Position numbers and translations under genes: made by a program. The notes beneath the pieces were generated by a model, which was not told the DNA's origin, ran no database searches, and worked only from the letters and a program-made list of their open reading frames with translations. This document shows, piece by piece, positions 16,569-26,434 of a stretch of DNA of 64,000 nucleotides (position 1 is the stretch's first letter; each line of letters opens with the position of its first letter). This stretch comes from Caballeronia sp. dw_19 (GTDB taxonomy: Bacteria; Pseudomonadota; Gammaproteobacteria; Burkholderiales; Burkholderiaceae): NCBI RefSeq assembly GCF_018449515.1, contig NZ_JAAVUQ010000004.1:124001-188000 (forward strand), given 5' to 3'.

Positions 16569-17516
16569 ATGGTCACAATAGCCAGCCAGCTCGCCGAACC
16601 GTTCAACGATGCAGTGCGAGCACTACTGCCTGATGTTCGCGTAGTAGGTATACCGCGAGGAGTGCCGGCCGAACTGCCCGATGAGGCGTCGATCCTGATC
16701 GCCGCGCCGATCATCATACGGGGCGCGCGGGCACCGGAGCATGCCCCCGCGGGGTGGCCATTCGGGCTGCGCTGGGTGCAACTCGGTTCATCAGGAATCG
16801 ACTTTTATCCGCGCTGGTTCTTCGAGGGGCTGTCAGTTACCACCGCACGCGGCACCTCTTCAACAGCGATTGCCGAATTCGCGTTGGCGGCGATCTTTGC
16901 CCATGCGAAACACCTGCCGGACATCTGGATTCACGACGCCCGGCAATGGGCATTGACCCCACTCGCAACCGTGCAAGGCAGCACGGTTGGCATATTCGGC
17001 TTTGGTTCGATCGGCCAGGCACTTGCGCAGAAAGCGCTCGCGCTCGGCGCTCGGGTCATTGCAGTGCGGCGTCAAAGTTCTACCGCGCCGGACCTGCCGG
17101 GCGTCACGCTTGTTCCCGATATCGGCGCACTCGTGCAAGAAGCCGACCATCTCGTACTCGCGGCGCCGGCTACGGCAGCAACCCGCCATATCGTCAATCG
17201 GGAGTTACTTGCACGGGCGAAGCCGGGACTGCACGTGATCAATGTCGCGCGCGGTTCGCTGATCGACAACGAGGCGTTGCTTGAGGCCCTTGCCGACGGT
17301 CGTATCGATGCGGCATCGCTCGACGTGACCGAGCCGGAGCCGCTGCCGGCTGGGCATCCGTTCTATACACATCCGCGCATTCACCTGTCGCCACACACGT
17401 CAGCGATCGGCCCACACAATGCTGCCGAGCTGGCCCGCAAGTTCGCGCGCAATTTCAGCGCCTTTACTCACGGTGCGTCGCTGGAAGATCTTGTCGATAT
17501 CCATCGGGGCTATTAG
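16569..17516 (+). CDS. D-isomer-specific 2-hydroxyacid dehydrogenase
   Basis: A 315-residue NAD(P)-dependent enzyme interconverting 2-hydroxy acids and 2-keto acids. The central Rossmann loop reads GIFGFGSIGQALA near residue 140; NVARGSLID carries the catalytic Arg, the Glu of the VTEPEPLP block follows, and SPHTS carries the catalytic His. The N-terminal catalytic part is normal. It stands 160 bp ahead of the cystine-type ABC genes; a link, such as processing of a 2-hydroxy or keto acid derived from sulfur amino acids, is only a guess. Confidence 0.9.
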   Translation: MVTIASQLAEPFNDAVRALLPDVRVVGIPRGVPAELPDEASILIAAPIIIRGARAPEHAPAGWPFGLRWVQLGSSGIDFYPRWFFEGLSVTTARGTSSTAIAEFALAAIFAHAKHLPDIWIHDARQWALTPLATVQGSTVGIFGFGSIGQALAQKALALGARVIAVRRQSSTAPDLPGVTLVPDIGALVQEADHLVLAAPATAATRHIVNRELLARAKPGLHVINVARGSLIDNEALLEALADGRIDAASLDVTEPEPLPAGHPFYTHPRIHLSPHTSAIGPHNAAELARKFARNFSAFTHGASLEDLVDIHRGY

Positions 17517-17676
17517 ACAAACGATCCGTGCCGCCTTTATTCGATCCAGGCATAACCTTCGACCTCAATATGCTTTGTGGAACCAAACACCCCTTGTTAC
17601 AGTCCCGCCGAAGGCTTTCGGCTTCGCTCATTGAACCCGAAATAGCAATTAATAAACCCCTGAGGAGTCACCCATC

Positions 17677-18456
17677 ATGAAAATTTTCCAAATCTTGCTG
17701 CTTGCCGGCATCGTTCAGTTGACTGCTATATCAACTGCCTTCGCAGCCGACGATCTGGCAAGCATCAAGAGCGCCGGTGTCATCAAGATCGGCACCGAAG
17801 GCACTTACGCCCCCTTCACCTACCATGATGCATCGGGCCAGTTGACAGGCTTCGATGTAGAAATCGGCCAGGCCATTGCAAAGCGCATAGGCGTTAAACC
17901 GGAATTTGTTGAAGGCAAGTGGGACGGTCTGATTGCCGGGCTCGATGCAAACCGCTACGACGCCGTCATCAACGAGGTTGCAATCACCGACGCCCGCAAG
18001 GCCAAGTACGATTTCTCGCAGCCCTATATTGCATCCCATGCAGCGCTGATCGTGCGCTCGGATAACACGACAATCAAAAACTTCGATGATCTGAAAGGCA
18101 AGAAGTCAGCCAATACCCTGACCAGCAACTTCGGCAAGATCGCCAAGGATCACGGCGCGGACGTGGTCGGTGTGCAGGGCTTCAACGAATCAATTGATCT
18201 GCTGACGTCCGGCCGCGTTGATGCGACTGTGAACGACAGTCTCTCCTTCCTCGACTTCAAGAAGCATAAGCCGGACGCGAAAGTGAAGATCGCAGCAATC
18301 GATAATTCGGCTGACAGCGAGTATTCGGGGGTCATCATCCAGAAGGGTAATCCGCAGCTTCTGGCCGCCATTGACAAAGCACTTTCCGAGATTAAAGCAG
18401 ACGGTACCTACAAGCAAATCTCGGAGAAATACTTCGGTAAGGACGTATCGAAGTAG
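17677..18456 (+). CDS. Cystine/amino-acid ABC transporter substrate-binding protein
   Basis: A 259-residue SBP_bac_3 protein with signal peptide MKIFQILLLAGIVQL and cleavage after AFA. GAGGAG stands 9 bp before the ATG. Conserved blocks are IKIGTEGTYAPFTYHD, LTGFDVEIGQAIAKRIG and INEVAITDARKAKYDFSQPY. This resembles the FliY/TcyA cystine-binding group more closely than the SBP at 13.2 kb. It forms an operon with the permease and ATPase genes that follow. Confidence 0.92.
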   Translation: MKIFQILLLAGIVQLTAISTAFAADDLASIKSAGVIKIGTEGTYAPFTYHDASGQLTGFDVEIGQAIAKRIGVKPEFVEGKWDGLIAGLDANRYDAVINEVAITDARKAKYDFSQPYIASHAALIVRSDNTTIKNFDDLKGKKSANTLTSNFGKIAKDHGADVVGVQGFNESIDLLTSGRVDATVNDSLSFLDFKKHKPDAKVKIAAIDNSADSEYSGVIIQKGNPQLLAAIDKALSEIKADGTYKQISEKYFGKDVSK

Positions 18457-18501
18457 CATTGCGGTCAGCATTTCCCATACCCATTTTTAGAGGTCCGAAA
18501 T

Positions 18502-19179
18502 ATGCCAGCCTGGCTCCACTTGATGGTTGAGTCGCTCTGGCCACTCCTGTATGCAGGACTCGTGTTCACGGTGCCGCTCACCATCGCGTCGTTTGCACTC
18601 GGCTTGACACTGGCATTTGCGGTCGCACTCGTGCGACTGTTCGGACCGCGTTGGGCTGTCAAGATTGCACAGTTTTACGTATGGCTGATCCGGGGCTCAC
18701 CGCTGCTGGTGCAACTCTTCGTGATTTTCTACGGCCTGCCCAACGTCGGCATCGTGCTGGACCCGCTCACCGCGGCAATTATCGGCTTCTCGTTAAACGT
18801 GGGCGCCTACAACTCGGAAGTGATCCGGGGCGTAGTCGAATCGATTCCCAACGGACAATGGGAAGCCGCGTATTCCATGGGCATGACGCGCTCGCAGGCA
18901 CTGCGGCGGACAATCTTGCCGCAGGCTGCACGCGTCGCCCTGCCCGCATTGGCGAACTCGTTCATTGCGCTTATCAAGGATACGTCGCTTGCTGCGGTGC
19001 TGACGGTGCCCGAGATCTTTCAAGCAGCTCAGCGGATTGCTTCGGTTACCTATGAACCGCTTATCTTGTATACGGAAGCGGCACTGATCTATCTGGTGTT
19101 TAGTTCCGTGTTGTCCTCGGCCCAGGTTCAACTCGAAAGAAGACTTGGCCAACATGCACTCTTCAAGAGAGGTCAATGA
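18502..19179 (+). CDS. Cystine/amino-acid ABC transporter permease
   Basis: A 225-residue HisM/GlnP-type permease with about five membrane helices. The characteristic VWLIRGSPLLVQLFVIFYGLP and the EAA loop (NGQWEAAYSMGMTRSQA) are present, and PEIFQAAQRIASVTYEP near the end is typical of TcyB/YecS. Its stop overlaps the ATPase start by 4 bp. Confidence 0.93.
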   Translation: MPAWLHLMVESLWPLLYAGLVFTVPLTIASFALGLTLAFAVALVRLFGPRWAVKIAQFYVWLIRGSPLLVQLFVIFYGLPNVGIVLDPLTAAIIGFSLNVGAYNSEVIRGVVESIPNGQWEAAYSMGMTRSQALRRTILPQAARVALPALANSFIALIKDTSLAAVLTVPEIFQAAQRIASVTYEPLILYTEAALIYLVFSSVLSSAQVQLERRLGQHALFKRGQ

Positions 19180-19928
19180 TGATTGCCCTCGATAAAATCC
19201 AGAAATCCTTCGGTACGCATCAAGTGCTCAAGTCGGTCGATCTAACGCTCGCGCAGGGTACGGTCACGGCACTGATCGGGCAATCGGGCAGCGGCAAGAG
19301 CACGCTCCTGCGTTGCGTGAACCTGCTTGAGGTTCCCGAAGCCGGATCGCTCACGCTGGGTGACGAACGAATCGAATTCAGCAGCTCGGCGAAACCGTCT
19401 CGCGATTCGGTCCTCAGAATACGTCGCAAGACCGGAATGGTGTTCCAGAGCTTTCAATTGTTCCCGCACCGGACGGTGATACAGAACGTGATGGAGGGTC
19501 TGGTCACCGTGCAGCGATGGGACAAGGAGCGCGCGCGGGCACGAGCAGGCGCGCTGCTGGAGAAGGTAGGTATCTCGCAGAAGGCCGATGCCTGGCCTGC
19601 CACGCTCTCCGGTGGGCAACAGCAGCGGGTAGCAATTGCACGAGCGCTGGCGCCCTCGCCGGATATTCTTCTATGCGATGAACCGACCTCTGCGCTCGAT
19701 CCAGGACTCGCGGCCGAAGTGATCGACGTGTTGAGCCAACTCGCGAAAGAAGGAATGACGATGCTGTTTGCTACGCATGATTTACGTCTGGCCGCGTCGA
19801 TTGCTCGCGAGGTTGTTTTTCTCAGCGCTGGCAGCGTGATCGAATCGGGCTTGGCAGATGACATCTTCAATCGGCCGAAGAAGCCGGAAACTGCGAGTTT
19901 CGTTTCGGTTCTCAACCGGCAAATGTGA
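19176..19928 (+). CDS. Amino-acid ABC transporter ATP-binding protein
   Basis: A 250-residue ABC ATPase. Walker A GQSGSGKST near residue 33, signature LSGGQQQRVAIARAL, Walker B ILLCDEPTSALDP and switch His in FATHDL are all intact. The start overlaps the permease stop. It completes a three-gene cystine-type importer. Because the leftward sulfur locus has a binding protein and two permeases but no ATPase, this subunit may also energise that one. Confidence 0.94.
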   Translation: MMIALDKIQKSFGTHQVLKSVDLTLAQGTVTALIGQSGSGKSTLLRCVNLLEVPEAGSLTLGDERIEFSSSAKPSRDSVLRIRRKTGMVFQSFQLFPHRTVIQNVMEGLVTVQRWDKERARARAGALLEKVGISQKADAWPATLSGGQQQRVAIARALAPSPDILLCDEPTSALDPGLAAEVIDVLSQLAKEGMTMLFATHDLRLAASIAREVVFLSAGSVIESGLADDIFNRPKKPETASFVSVLNRQM

Positions 19929-19980
19929 TTGCGGGGACGCCCGCTGTGAGTCGTGGTGGAGGTTCTTTGGTTGCGTCGTG

Positions 19981-20366
19981 GTTGGGGGTCTATCTGGGGG
20001 GGCTGGGGGGGTCGGTTCTGGGGTTAGCGGTCGGGGTCAATGCCGGGGTGGTGCTTTCGGCCTTAGCGTCTGCGAGAGTCGGATTTTCTCTTTATCACTA
20101 TTAGCCACTGTGCGTGGCGGCACGTCATTTCTTTGTCCAAAGCGACAAAGAAACGAAGCAAAGAAAACGCTTTAACCGCTCTACCCTAAGTGTCCACAGC
20201 GTGCAGTTTCTATTCATAGGTGCCCCAAAAGCACGGTGCTCGCCAGAGCGAAGGATGTTTGAACCCCTCCTTCTCCGAACACGGATACCCACACGCTTCG
20301 CCACCAGTGATTGAACCTGCCCAAGGACCACCCCGCGCTATCCGCGGACAACCTCCCTCCAAATTT
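19981..20366 (+). repeat. Dispersed modular repeat, copy A
   Basis: A G-rich leader with about two units of a 40-bp tandem (one runs 20018-20057) is followed by a core of about 298 bp starting at TCTGCGAGAGTCGG (20069) and ending at AAATTT. Copy B at 30.4 kb matches over the whole core with scattered mismatches. Short open frames inside it are present in each copy only because the DNA is conserved. It contains a small palindrome CTTTGTC-N6-GACAAAG at 20131-20150. The copy stands between an ABC ATPase gene and the phasin gene. Confidence 0.85.
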
Positions 20367-20533
20367 GGACGCGCCTCGGACCTTGTGGCCAATCAATAGC
20401 GCGACGTATGCCGCATATTGCGGTCGCCCGGTTGCAACTGAGAACGTGCAGGGATTCTTATGGATTTGGGCCGTCCTGGCTTCATCGGAAACAGCCGACA
20501 GGGACGAGCATGGCAATCAGTCAGCCCTTCGCA

Positions 20534-20560
20534 ACCGACCGGCACGAACGTCCGGTCGGT
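20534..20560 (-). terminator. Putative terminator of the phasin gene
   Basis: ACCGACCGG (20534-20542) pairs with CCGGTCGGT (20552-20560) around a 9-base loop, 34 bp beyond the phasin stop. No T-run follows. Confidence 0.45.
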
Positions 20561-20593
20561 ACGGCACAGCGCGGTACGCCGTGGGTTGCTGCG

Positions 20594-21163
20594 TCAGGCG
20601 GCCTTGGCGGCTCGCGACGCGGGCGCGGCGGTATCCTTCGCGGCCTTCGACGCGGCTGTCGTCGCTGCGTCGAAACTGCTTTCGGCAATTTCGACGGCCT
20701 GCTTCGTTGCCTTGTGGACCGTGTCGTACGTGGTATTGGCAGCGGTGATCGTCGACTTCAGCAAGGCCACGGCAGTTTCCGAGCCGGCCGGCGCGTTCTT
20801 TGTAAGATCGTCGATAAAGGTCTGCGCGCTCTGGCTATATTCGGCAAGCTGCGCTTCGGCGACCTTGAGGAATTCAGCCTGAGTGCCCGTCAGAATCTCA
20901 TACACGTGACGGCTATATGCCTGGGCCTTTTCGGTGGCCGGCTGGGTCAGGCCGTTTTGAAGCTTGAGCAGATCCTGCGGGTCTTTCCCGGACAGCGTCT
21001 TCTGCGCGGTTTCCTGCGTTTCCGCAAATATTGACTTCGCGGCCTGCAAGTTCAGGAGGGTCAGCTTTTCGACGCCTTCGAACACCTTGTTTGTCAGGCT
21101 GAAGAATGTATCGACATGGCTTTTTTGCACTACGGCGAACTGTTCCGGAGAAAACTGGGTCAT
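20594..21163 (-). CDS. phaP: Phasin (polyhydroxybutyrate granule-associated protein)
   Basis: A 189-residue phasin: a helical protein with FSPEQFAVVQKSHVDTFFSL near its start, alternating hydrophobic and charged residues, and an Ala/Lys-rich C-terminal tail (AASKAAKDTAAPASRAAKAA). It coats intracellular polyhydroxyalkanoate granules and controls their size. The ATG at 21163 is preferred over one 12 codons upstream because AGGAG lies about 8 bp ahead. It is monocistronic here, followed by a hairpin. It supports assignment to a PHB-storing betaproteobacterium. Confidence 0.93.
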   Translation of the reverse strand: MTQFSPEQFAVVQKSHVDTFFSLTNKVFEGVEKLTLLNLQAAKSIFAETQETAQKTLSGKDPQDLLKLQNGLTQPATEKAQAYSRHVYEILTGTQAEFLKVAEAQLAEYSQSAQTFIDDLTKNAPAGSETAVALLKSTITAANTTYDTVHKATKQAVEIAESSFDAATTAASKAAKDTAAPASRAAKAA

Positions 21164-21360
21164 CTCTATGCTCCTGGGTAGACAGACACTGACGGGCACT
21201 GGCGGCTAATTCGAAACATGATGCGAGCGTGGTGCGTCGCAACATGAAGCCCATTCTTCGTGCCACGAGTAAGGATGTCAAATGACATATTCGTGATAGC
21301 AAATATGGCGAGCGACCGTGACTCAAGCAGTGCGACGGCTGAGACCCATGACGACCGTAC

Positions 21361-21379
21361 GGCGGCAAGTAGTGCCGCC
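21361..21379. terminator. Hairpin downstream of sulP
   Basis: GGCGGCA (21361-21367), AGTAG loop, TGCCGCC (21373-21379). It lies 35 bp beyond the SulP stop. TTTA follows on the plus strand but not on the minus strand, so efficiency for sulP is doubtful. Confidence 0.4.
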
Positions 21380-21414
21380 TTTAGGTGGGAGAGATATCTC
21401 ATCTCCGATACGAT

Positions 21415-23220
21415 TCAGACCAGGTAATACAGGCGGTCATCCTCTTGCACGGGAGTCTGCTCTACGCCATGCTGCGCGCAGTGGGCACACGTATTCGCAT
21501 CGGCAATCAGGCTGTATGCGTAACGTACCGCACGCAGCGTCGCCGAATAGCGCTCGTCCTCTTCAGGGAAGAAACGTTCCGGCGGATACCATTCGGAGAA
21601 CTTCAGGTTGACGAGCGCTGCCAACAGTTCAGGGCGCAGTCCCGCAAGCAAAATAATCCGGCCGTTGTTTTGACTTTCACGCAGAAAATGCTCTAGCTTT
21701 TCTATACACACCACGTCTGGATTACGCACCCGCTTGAGCCGCAGGACGACGTGATGGATCCCGCGAGCCTCGACTTGCGCATTGATCGTTTCGAAGTGAC
21801 GATCCAGCTCCAGTGCAGCGCCGAAGAACAACTCGCCTTCCAGGTCATACACCGCGACAGACGTACATTCCGGGTCGCCCGGCAATCGTTCTCGCACCAC
21901 CCGCTCCGGACTAACGAACAATTCAGTCGCTTTCAATTTGGCCGCGCGCGGCACGAACAGCACAATGGACACGGCTACGCCGACGAGGATGGCGAACTCG
22001 ACGCCAATCACAAGCGCCGACAATGCCGTAATCAACACAAGCCCCGCGTCGTAACGAGACGCTCGAAGTGCATAGCGGATCCGTTCGAAGTCAATCAGCC
22101 GGAATGCCGTAACAAGCAAAAGACCCGCAAGCGACGCCTTGGGAATGTAGCGTGTCAACGGAGCCAGAAGCAGCACTGCCGCAGCGACGATCACCGCGGT
22201 GATCACGCCAGAGAACCGTGTGGCTGCACCCGCCTGGTAATTGATGGCAGAACGCGAAAGGGAACCCGAGCCCGGCAAACACCGGAAAAAGCCGCCCACC
22301 AGGTTGGCGAGTCCTTCAGCCATGCACTGACGGTTATAGTCCAGCGGCTGACCGCTCCGATGCGCAATCGATTTGGCAATCGAGAGCGCCTCGAGTAAGC
22401 CAAGGAACGCGATTGCAACCGCCGACGACGAGAGCTGCCCAAGCCAGGACCACTTGATCTCAGGGATATGCGGCTCGGGCAGGCTGGCCTTCAACGCGCC
22501 GATCACCGAAATCGCCGTCTTGCCTCCTGCCCCTGGCGTCGACCATCCCAGGGCATAAGCAGAAAGGCTCATCACAAGCAGCACCACGAACATATCGAAT
22601 TGGGGCAGCTTGTAGCGACGCACGGCTTGGCGCAGCGAGAGTGCAAGAGCGACCGTGACAGCACTGATCGCGAGGGCTTTAAGGTTCACTGGATCGCCGT
22701 GAACAACGGTCAGCCACAAGCGGTAAAGCACGTGCTGATGGCCAGACCCTTTCTCACGCACGCCAAGCGCATTGCCGATCTGCCCGACTGCCAGAAGCAC
22801 GGCCGCGCCCGCCATGAAACCCAGGATCACGGATTCGGAAATGTACCGCGTGAGGTCGCCTAGACGGAACACCGCTATCGCTATTTGAATAATGCCGACC
22901 ATCACGCCGAGCAGGAACATGGCTTCGTAGATGTCAGCGCTTGCATTCGGATCCAGGAACGCGAGCGCGCTGAATACCACGAGGGAAATGGCGCTGGTCG
23001 GTCCATTGATCAGGTGCGACGACGATCCGAAGATTGACGCAACAAGCGTCACTACCACGGCAGAGTACAAGCCAAAACGCGGATCGACGCCGGCAATCAG
23101 CGCATACGCCATGCCTTGCGGCAAGGATATGGCGGCAACTGTCAGGCCTGCCACCAGATCACGGCGACCCTTTTGCGTTGTGTAGTTGAATTGACTTATC
23201 AGTTTCATGCTGAGTTTCAT
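21415..23220 (-). CDS. SulP-family sulfate/anion permease with STAS domain
   Basis: A 601-residue inner-membrane secondary transporter of the SLC26/SulP family. About ten membrane helices are predicted in residues 20-410, with the conserved [20 protein letters not shown] and [21 protein letters not shown] cytoplasmic STAS domain occupies roughly 430-560 ([17 protein letters not shown]). The start is the ATG at 23220, which overlaps the stop of the sulfate-binding protein gene by 4 bp; one at 23208 is possible. Sulfate or a related oxyanion is likely from the partner gene. Bicarbonate is a known alternative for the family. Confidence 0.92.
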   Translation of the reverse strand: MKLSMKLISQFNYTTQKGRRDLVAGLTVAAISLPQGMAYALIAGVDPRFGLYSAVVVTLVASIFGSSSHLINGPTSAISLVVFSALAFLDPNASADIYEAMFLLGVMVGIIQIAIAVFRLGDLTRYISESVILGFMAGAAVLLAVGQIGNALGVREKGSGHQHVLYRLWLTVVHGDPVNLKALAISAVTVALALSLRQAVRRYKLPQFDMFVVLLVMSLSAYALGWSTPGAGGKTAISVIGALKASLPEPHIPEIKWSWLGQLSSSAVAIAFLGLLEALSIAKSIAHRSGQPLDYNRQCMAEGLANLVGGFFRCLPGSGSLSRSAINYQAGAATRFSGVITAVIVAAAVLLLAPLTRYIPKASLAGLLLVTAFRLIDFERIRYALRASRYDAGLVLITALSALVIGVEFAILVGVAVSIVLFVPRAAKLKATELFVSPERVVRERLPGDPECTSVAVYDLEGELFFGAALELDRHFETINAQVEARGIHHVVLRLKRVRNPDVVCIEKLEHFLRESQNNGRIILLAGLRPELLAALVNLKFSEWYPPERFFPEEDERYSATLRAVRYAYSLIADANTCAHCAQHGVEQTPVQEDDRLYYLV

Positions 23221-24290
23221 GCCCCACCCTTCTGGATTGCGACGGCGGCGTTTTCGTCAGCCGCTGCGCCGGCAGGACCGATAACCGTATCGAGGATCCC
23301 GTTCTCATCGAAGAACTTGTGATTGGCATCGTCCCAACTTTTAGCTATGTCGGTCACATTGAAAAGCTTGATAGGCCTTAACCGGTTAGCGTATTTGCCG
23401 GCAATCGCCGCGTTGAAGGGCCGATACCCCGCTTGCGCCACGATCTCCTGCGCAGAATCAGTGAAGAGGTAGTCGAGATAGGCTCGTGCGTAGCGCTCGC
23501 TGTGGTGCCGGGCGACGTTCCGGTCGACCCACGCAACGTAGGGCTCGGCAAGAATGCTGACCGGCGGATAGACAATCTCGAGTTCGCCCGGCGTGTCGGC
23601 AAGCTCGCGTATTGCTTCGTTTTCCCAGGTCAGTTGAACGTCCCCCACCTTCTCGACAACGAAGGTCGTCGCCGCGCCGCGAGCACCGCTATCGAGGCGC
23701 GTGGTGTGGCGGTACAGGGCCGCGAGATAGGCTTGGGCGGCAGCATCGGAACCGCCCCGCGTCGTCGTGGCGCCCCACGCAGCCAGCGCACTGAGCTTCC
23801 CGTTGCCTGACGTTCGCGGGTCCGGTGTAATTACCTCGACGCCGGGTTTCACCAGATCGGGCCAATCATGAATGCCTCTCGGATTGCCGCGACGAACCAC
23901 GAAAACAATGGTCGAGTAGTAGGGCTGGGAATGATGCGGCAGGCGGTCTTGCCAACCATCGGCAATCAGGCCGCGCTTGCGAAGAGCGTCTATATCGGTA
24001 AACAGACCTAGCGTCACCACGTCCGCGTCTTGTTGACCGTCAATGACAGAACGCGCTTGCCGCGAAGAGCCTCCATGCGATTGTTTCACCTGCAGGCGAA
24101 CGCCATTTTCACGCTGATAGTTGGCGACGAACTGCTGATCGAGTCGAACGTATAGCTCGCGGGTCGGATCGTACGAAACATTCAGTATCTGGCGATCGAC
24201 GTCGCCCTGGACATTTTTGACACCGATCAGCGTGACCGCAACCGCGACGGCCACTACCGCGCCAACGCTCAACCAGGGGATGCGCTTCAT
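23217..24290 (-). CDS. sbp: Sulfate/thiosulfate-binding periplasmic protein
   Basis: A 357-residue SBP of the sulfate/thiosulfate class. An N-terminal signal/anchor segment (residues 5-25) precedes [13 protein letters not shown]. Blocks [47 protein letters not shown] and QLTWENEAI are those of Sbp/CysP proteins, which bind sulfate by backbone hydrogen bonds. Normally such proteins are paired with CysT-CysW-CysA. Here the only partner is a SulP permease, overlapping by 4 bp, and no ABC permease or ATPase follows. Confidence 0.92.
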   Translation of the reverse strand: MKRIPWLSVGAVVAVAVAVTLIGVKNVQGDVDRQILNVSYDPTRELYVRLDQQFVANYQRENGVRLQVKQSHGGSSRQARSVIDGQQDADVVTLGLFTDIDALRKRGLIADGWQDRLPHHSQPYYSTIVFVVRRGNPRGIHDWPDLVKPGVEVITPDPRTSGNGKLSALAAWGATTTRGGSDAAAQAYLAALYRHTTRLDSGARGAATTFVVEKVGDVQLTWENEAIRELADTPGELEIVYPPVSILAEPYVAWVDRNVARHHSERYARAYLDYLFTDSAQEIVAQAGYRPFNAAIAGKYANRLRPIKLFNVTDIAKSWDDANHKFFDENGILDTVIGPAGAAADENAAVAIQKGGA

Positions 24291-24431
24291 GGGTGGCTCT
24301 CAAAGCGGTGAAAGTACGTCGCCACGCAAAACGGAAAATCGTAGGCACCAGGGCACATTCGGCAAAGGCAAAGAACGACTGCTATGGTGGATATCGACCG
24401 GCATTTTGGGCAGATATACGCAAGCGCCCCA

Positions 24432-24812
24432 TCAGCGCGCCGGTCCGGGTTCGCTATGCGTCAAGAGGCTCAGCGATGTCCATCCAGCCCCGCGAGCCGG
24501 ACAAAATACCGGCACGAGCACACTGCCGGTGTTGCCATCCTGGCTTACGCTGTCGGCGTCGTCTATATAGGTGCAATCGTCCCCGGCCTTGAGACTGAAG
24601 GAAACAGTGCGGTCATCGGCAGCCCGATAAACCGCGTAGTCAGGTGCTCTGGCGTCATTCGAAATAACGACGTGGCGTGCAGCGGCAAAACTGGTCTCTC
24701 TTGTCGATTGAGTCTTCCAGCTTGCCTCGACGCAAACCAGAAAAATGGCAATGCCAACCACCCAAAGTGATGTCCGCGACAGGCTCTCGGGAGACGGCGA
24801 TACGTGGGACAT
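24432..24812 (-). CDS. Hypothetical protein with N-terminal membrane anchor
   Basis: A 126-residue protein, not recognised. One hydrophobic segment (residues 16-29, LWVVGIAIFLVCVE) follows a short Ser/Thr-rich start, so it is probably an inner-membrane anchor with the rest outside; two cysteines in the tail could form a disulfide. GGAG lies about 9 bp before the ATG. It is 140 bp upstream of the sulfate-binding gene and in the same direction. It could be a species-limited gene; a spurious frame is still possible. Confidence 0.45.
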   Translation of the reverse strand: MSHVSPSPESLSRTSLWVVGIAIFLVCVEASWKTQSTRETSFAAARHVVISNDARAPDYAVYRAADDRTVSFSLKAGDDCTYIDDADSVSQDGNTGSVLVPVFCPARGAGWTSLSLLTHSEPGPAR

Positions 24813-25300
24813 CGGACAGCGCTCCAGACCAAGTTTGCTTCAAAGCAACGCCCGGCAGCCTGGGATGCCGCCTTGCAAGACGGAAAGCCGCGGGGCACTG
24901 GCGGATTAACCCCGGGTCGGTAGCGCAGGGCATTCTCATGATGATTGTGGCAAAACACACTGCCTGCCAAGACTATGAGAGCAAGGCGCAAAAAGCAGAA
25001 ATAATTTAATTTCATTTGAAATTCACAAAGTGGCGCGGATCGATAACCGGTAGCGCCGCTGCCCGGGAATGGCCGAGGAACTAGCGCGATCAAAAGGGCC
25101 ATATGCATATTTCAATTGCATCGTTGTGGTTGCCGGCGCTGCGTTCTATCGTTGCGCGAAATCTGACTTGGCTCATTTCGGCGAATCCCGCTGCTGCGTC
25201 TGTGTGAAGCATGCGATACGACACAACGTGCGTATCGCACATCGCTCCTCGCCTTAGCCGTGCGCCGCCTCGATGAGCGACCACTACGGGACGCTTGGCA
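24813..25300. other. Intergenic; leader of the sulfonate-binding gene
   Basis: The 488 bp hold no supported gene. Divergent promoters for the sulfonate-binding protein and the membrane-anchored hypothetical gene must lie here. I could not pick a clear -35/-10 pair. Confidence 0.4.
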
Positions 25301-26257
25301 ATGAATAACTCGAAACAACGAGGACGCAGGACTTTTATCGCTGCGCTTGGCGCAACCATGGCAGGCGTTGCACTGCCTTCGTGGGCCACATACCAGCCAG
25401 ACCAGTTCAGAATCGGTTACCAAAAGGCGGCCAGTACGCTGGTGCTCCTGAAAGCGCATGGCGCGCTCGAGAAACGACTCGCGCCGCTTGGTGTCAAGGT
25501 GTCCTGGAACGAGTTTCCCGCGGGTCCGCAATTGCTTGAAGGGTTGAATGTAGGGGCGATCGACTTCGGCTATGTTGGAGAGGCGCCGCCGGTATTTGCC
25601 CAGGCTGCGGGCGCGGATTTTGTCTATACCGCGTACGAGCTTCCCACGCCGCACGCCGAAGGAGTAGTCGTCGTGCAAGACTCTCCGATCAAAAGCGTCG
25701 CCGATCTCAAGGGCAAAAAGATCGCGTTCAACAAGGGATCGGACGTCCACTGGTTCATCGTTGCGCTGCTGCGCAAGAACGGTCTCGACTTTCCGGATAT
25801 CCAGCCTGTCTATCTGGCGCCGGCCGACGCCCGCGCTGCGCTGGAACAGCACGCGGTTGATGCCTGGGCCATCTGGGATCCGTTTCTGGCCGCCGTGGAA
25901 GGACAAAGCAACGCGCGTCTCGTTGCAGACGCACAAGGCGTAGCCAGCCATCACCAGTTCTTTTTAAGTCAGCGCGAGTTCGCACAAAAGCGCAAGGATG
26001 TGATTGCAATCGCTCTGGAAGAACTGGGCAAGGAAGGACAATGGGTGAAGCAGAATTTCCCCGCCGCTGCGTCTCAGCTTGCGCCCATTCAGGGCCTCGA
26101 CGCCGCGATCATAGAGTCAGGCTTGCGCCACTATGCTCACGTGTACAAACCGATAGATGACAATGTGCTTGCCGAACAGCAACGGATCGCCGATACCTTC
26201 TACGAACTGAAGCTGATTCCCCGCAAGATTGTTACGAAGGAAGCGGTTCTGGCTTAG
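25301..26257 (+). CDS. ssuA: Aliphatic sulfonate ABC transporter substrate-binding protein (SsuA-like)
   Basis: A 318-residue periplasmic protein of the SsuA/TauA class. The start ATG at 25301 gives MNNSKQRGRRTFIAALGATM, with a twin-arginine motif GRRTFIAA, so export through Tat is likely. Blocks FRIGYQKAASTLVLLKAHG, GPQLLEGLNVGAIDFGYVGEAPPVF and DVHWFIVALLRKNG are typical of SsuA, which captures alkanesulfonates as a sulfur source. There are no SsuC permease, SsuB ATPase or SsuD monooxygenase genes beside it. Confidence 0.92.
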   Translation: MNNSKQRGRRTFIAALGATMAGVALPSWATYQPDQFRIGYQKAASTLVLLKAHGALEKRLAPLGVKVSWNEFPAGPQLLEGLNVGAIDFGYVGEAPPVFAQAAGADFVYTAYELPTPHAEGVVVVQDSPIKSVADLKGKKIAFNKGSDVHWFIVALLRKNGLDFPDIQPVYLAPADARAALEQHAVDAWAIWDPFLAAVEGQSNARLVADAQGVASHHQFFLSQREFAQKRKDVIAIALEELGKEGQWVKQNFPAAASQLAPIQGLDAAIIESGLRHYAHVYKPIDDNVLAEQQRIADTFYELKLIPRKIVTKEAVLA

Positions 26258-26379
26258 GCTGGCGCGCGGCATATAGGACGCACGCCAAAGCCTTCAACGT
26301 AACTCTAAGCCCGGTGCCTCCAATCCATCGCGCAATCGATCACGGCCATGAAGCGGCTTCAATCATCGACATGAAGAGC

Positions 26380-26402
26380 GTGCACGCGTTCGCAGCGTGC
26401 AC
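26380..26402. terminator. Hairpin between convergent ssuA and GFA genes
   Basis: GTGCACGC (26380-26387), 7-base loop, GCGTGCAC (26395-26402). It sits in the 177-bp gap between two converging genes and could act in both directions. No T-run. Confidence 0.4.
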
Positions 26403-26434
26403 TCGCGCCGCATGAACCCGCACCGTACGCCGTA

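Noticed and set aside
20114..20392. Small frames inside repeat copy A (and the same in B and C)
   Set aside because: They recur only because the repeat DNA recurs, with no ribosome sites and no constraint at codon level that I can see.
24563..25108. 181-codon minus frame upstream of the sulfate genes
   Set aside because: No ribosome site and low-quality composition; overlaps a better small gene.
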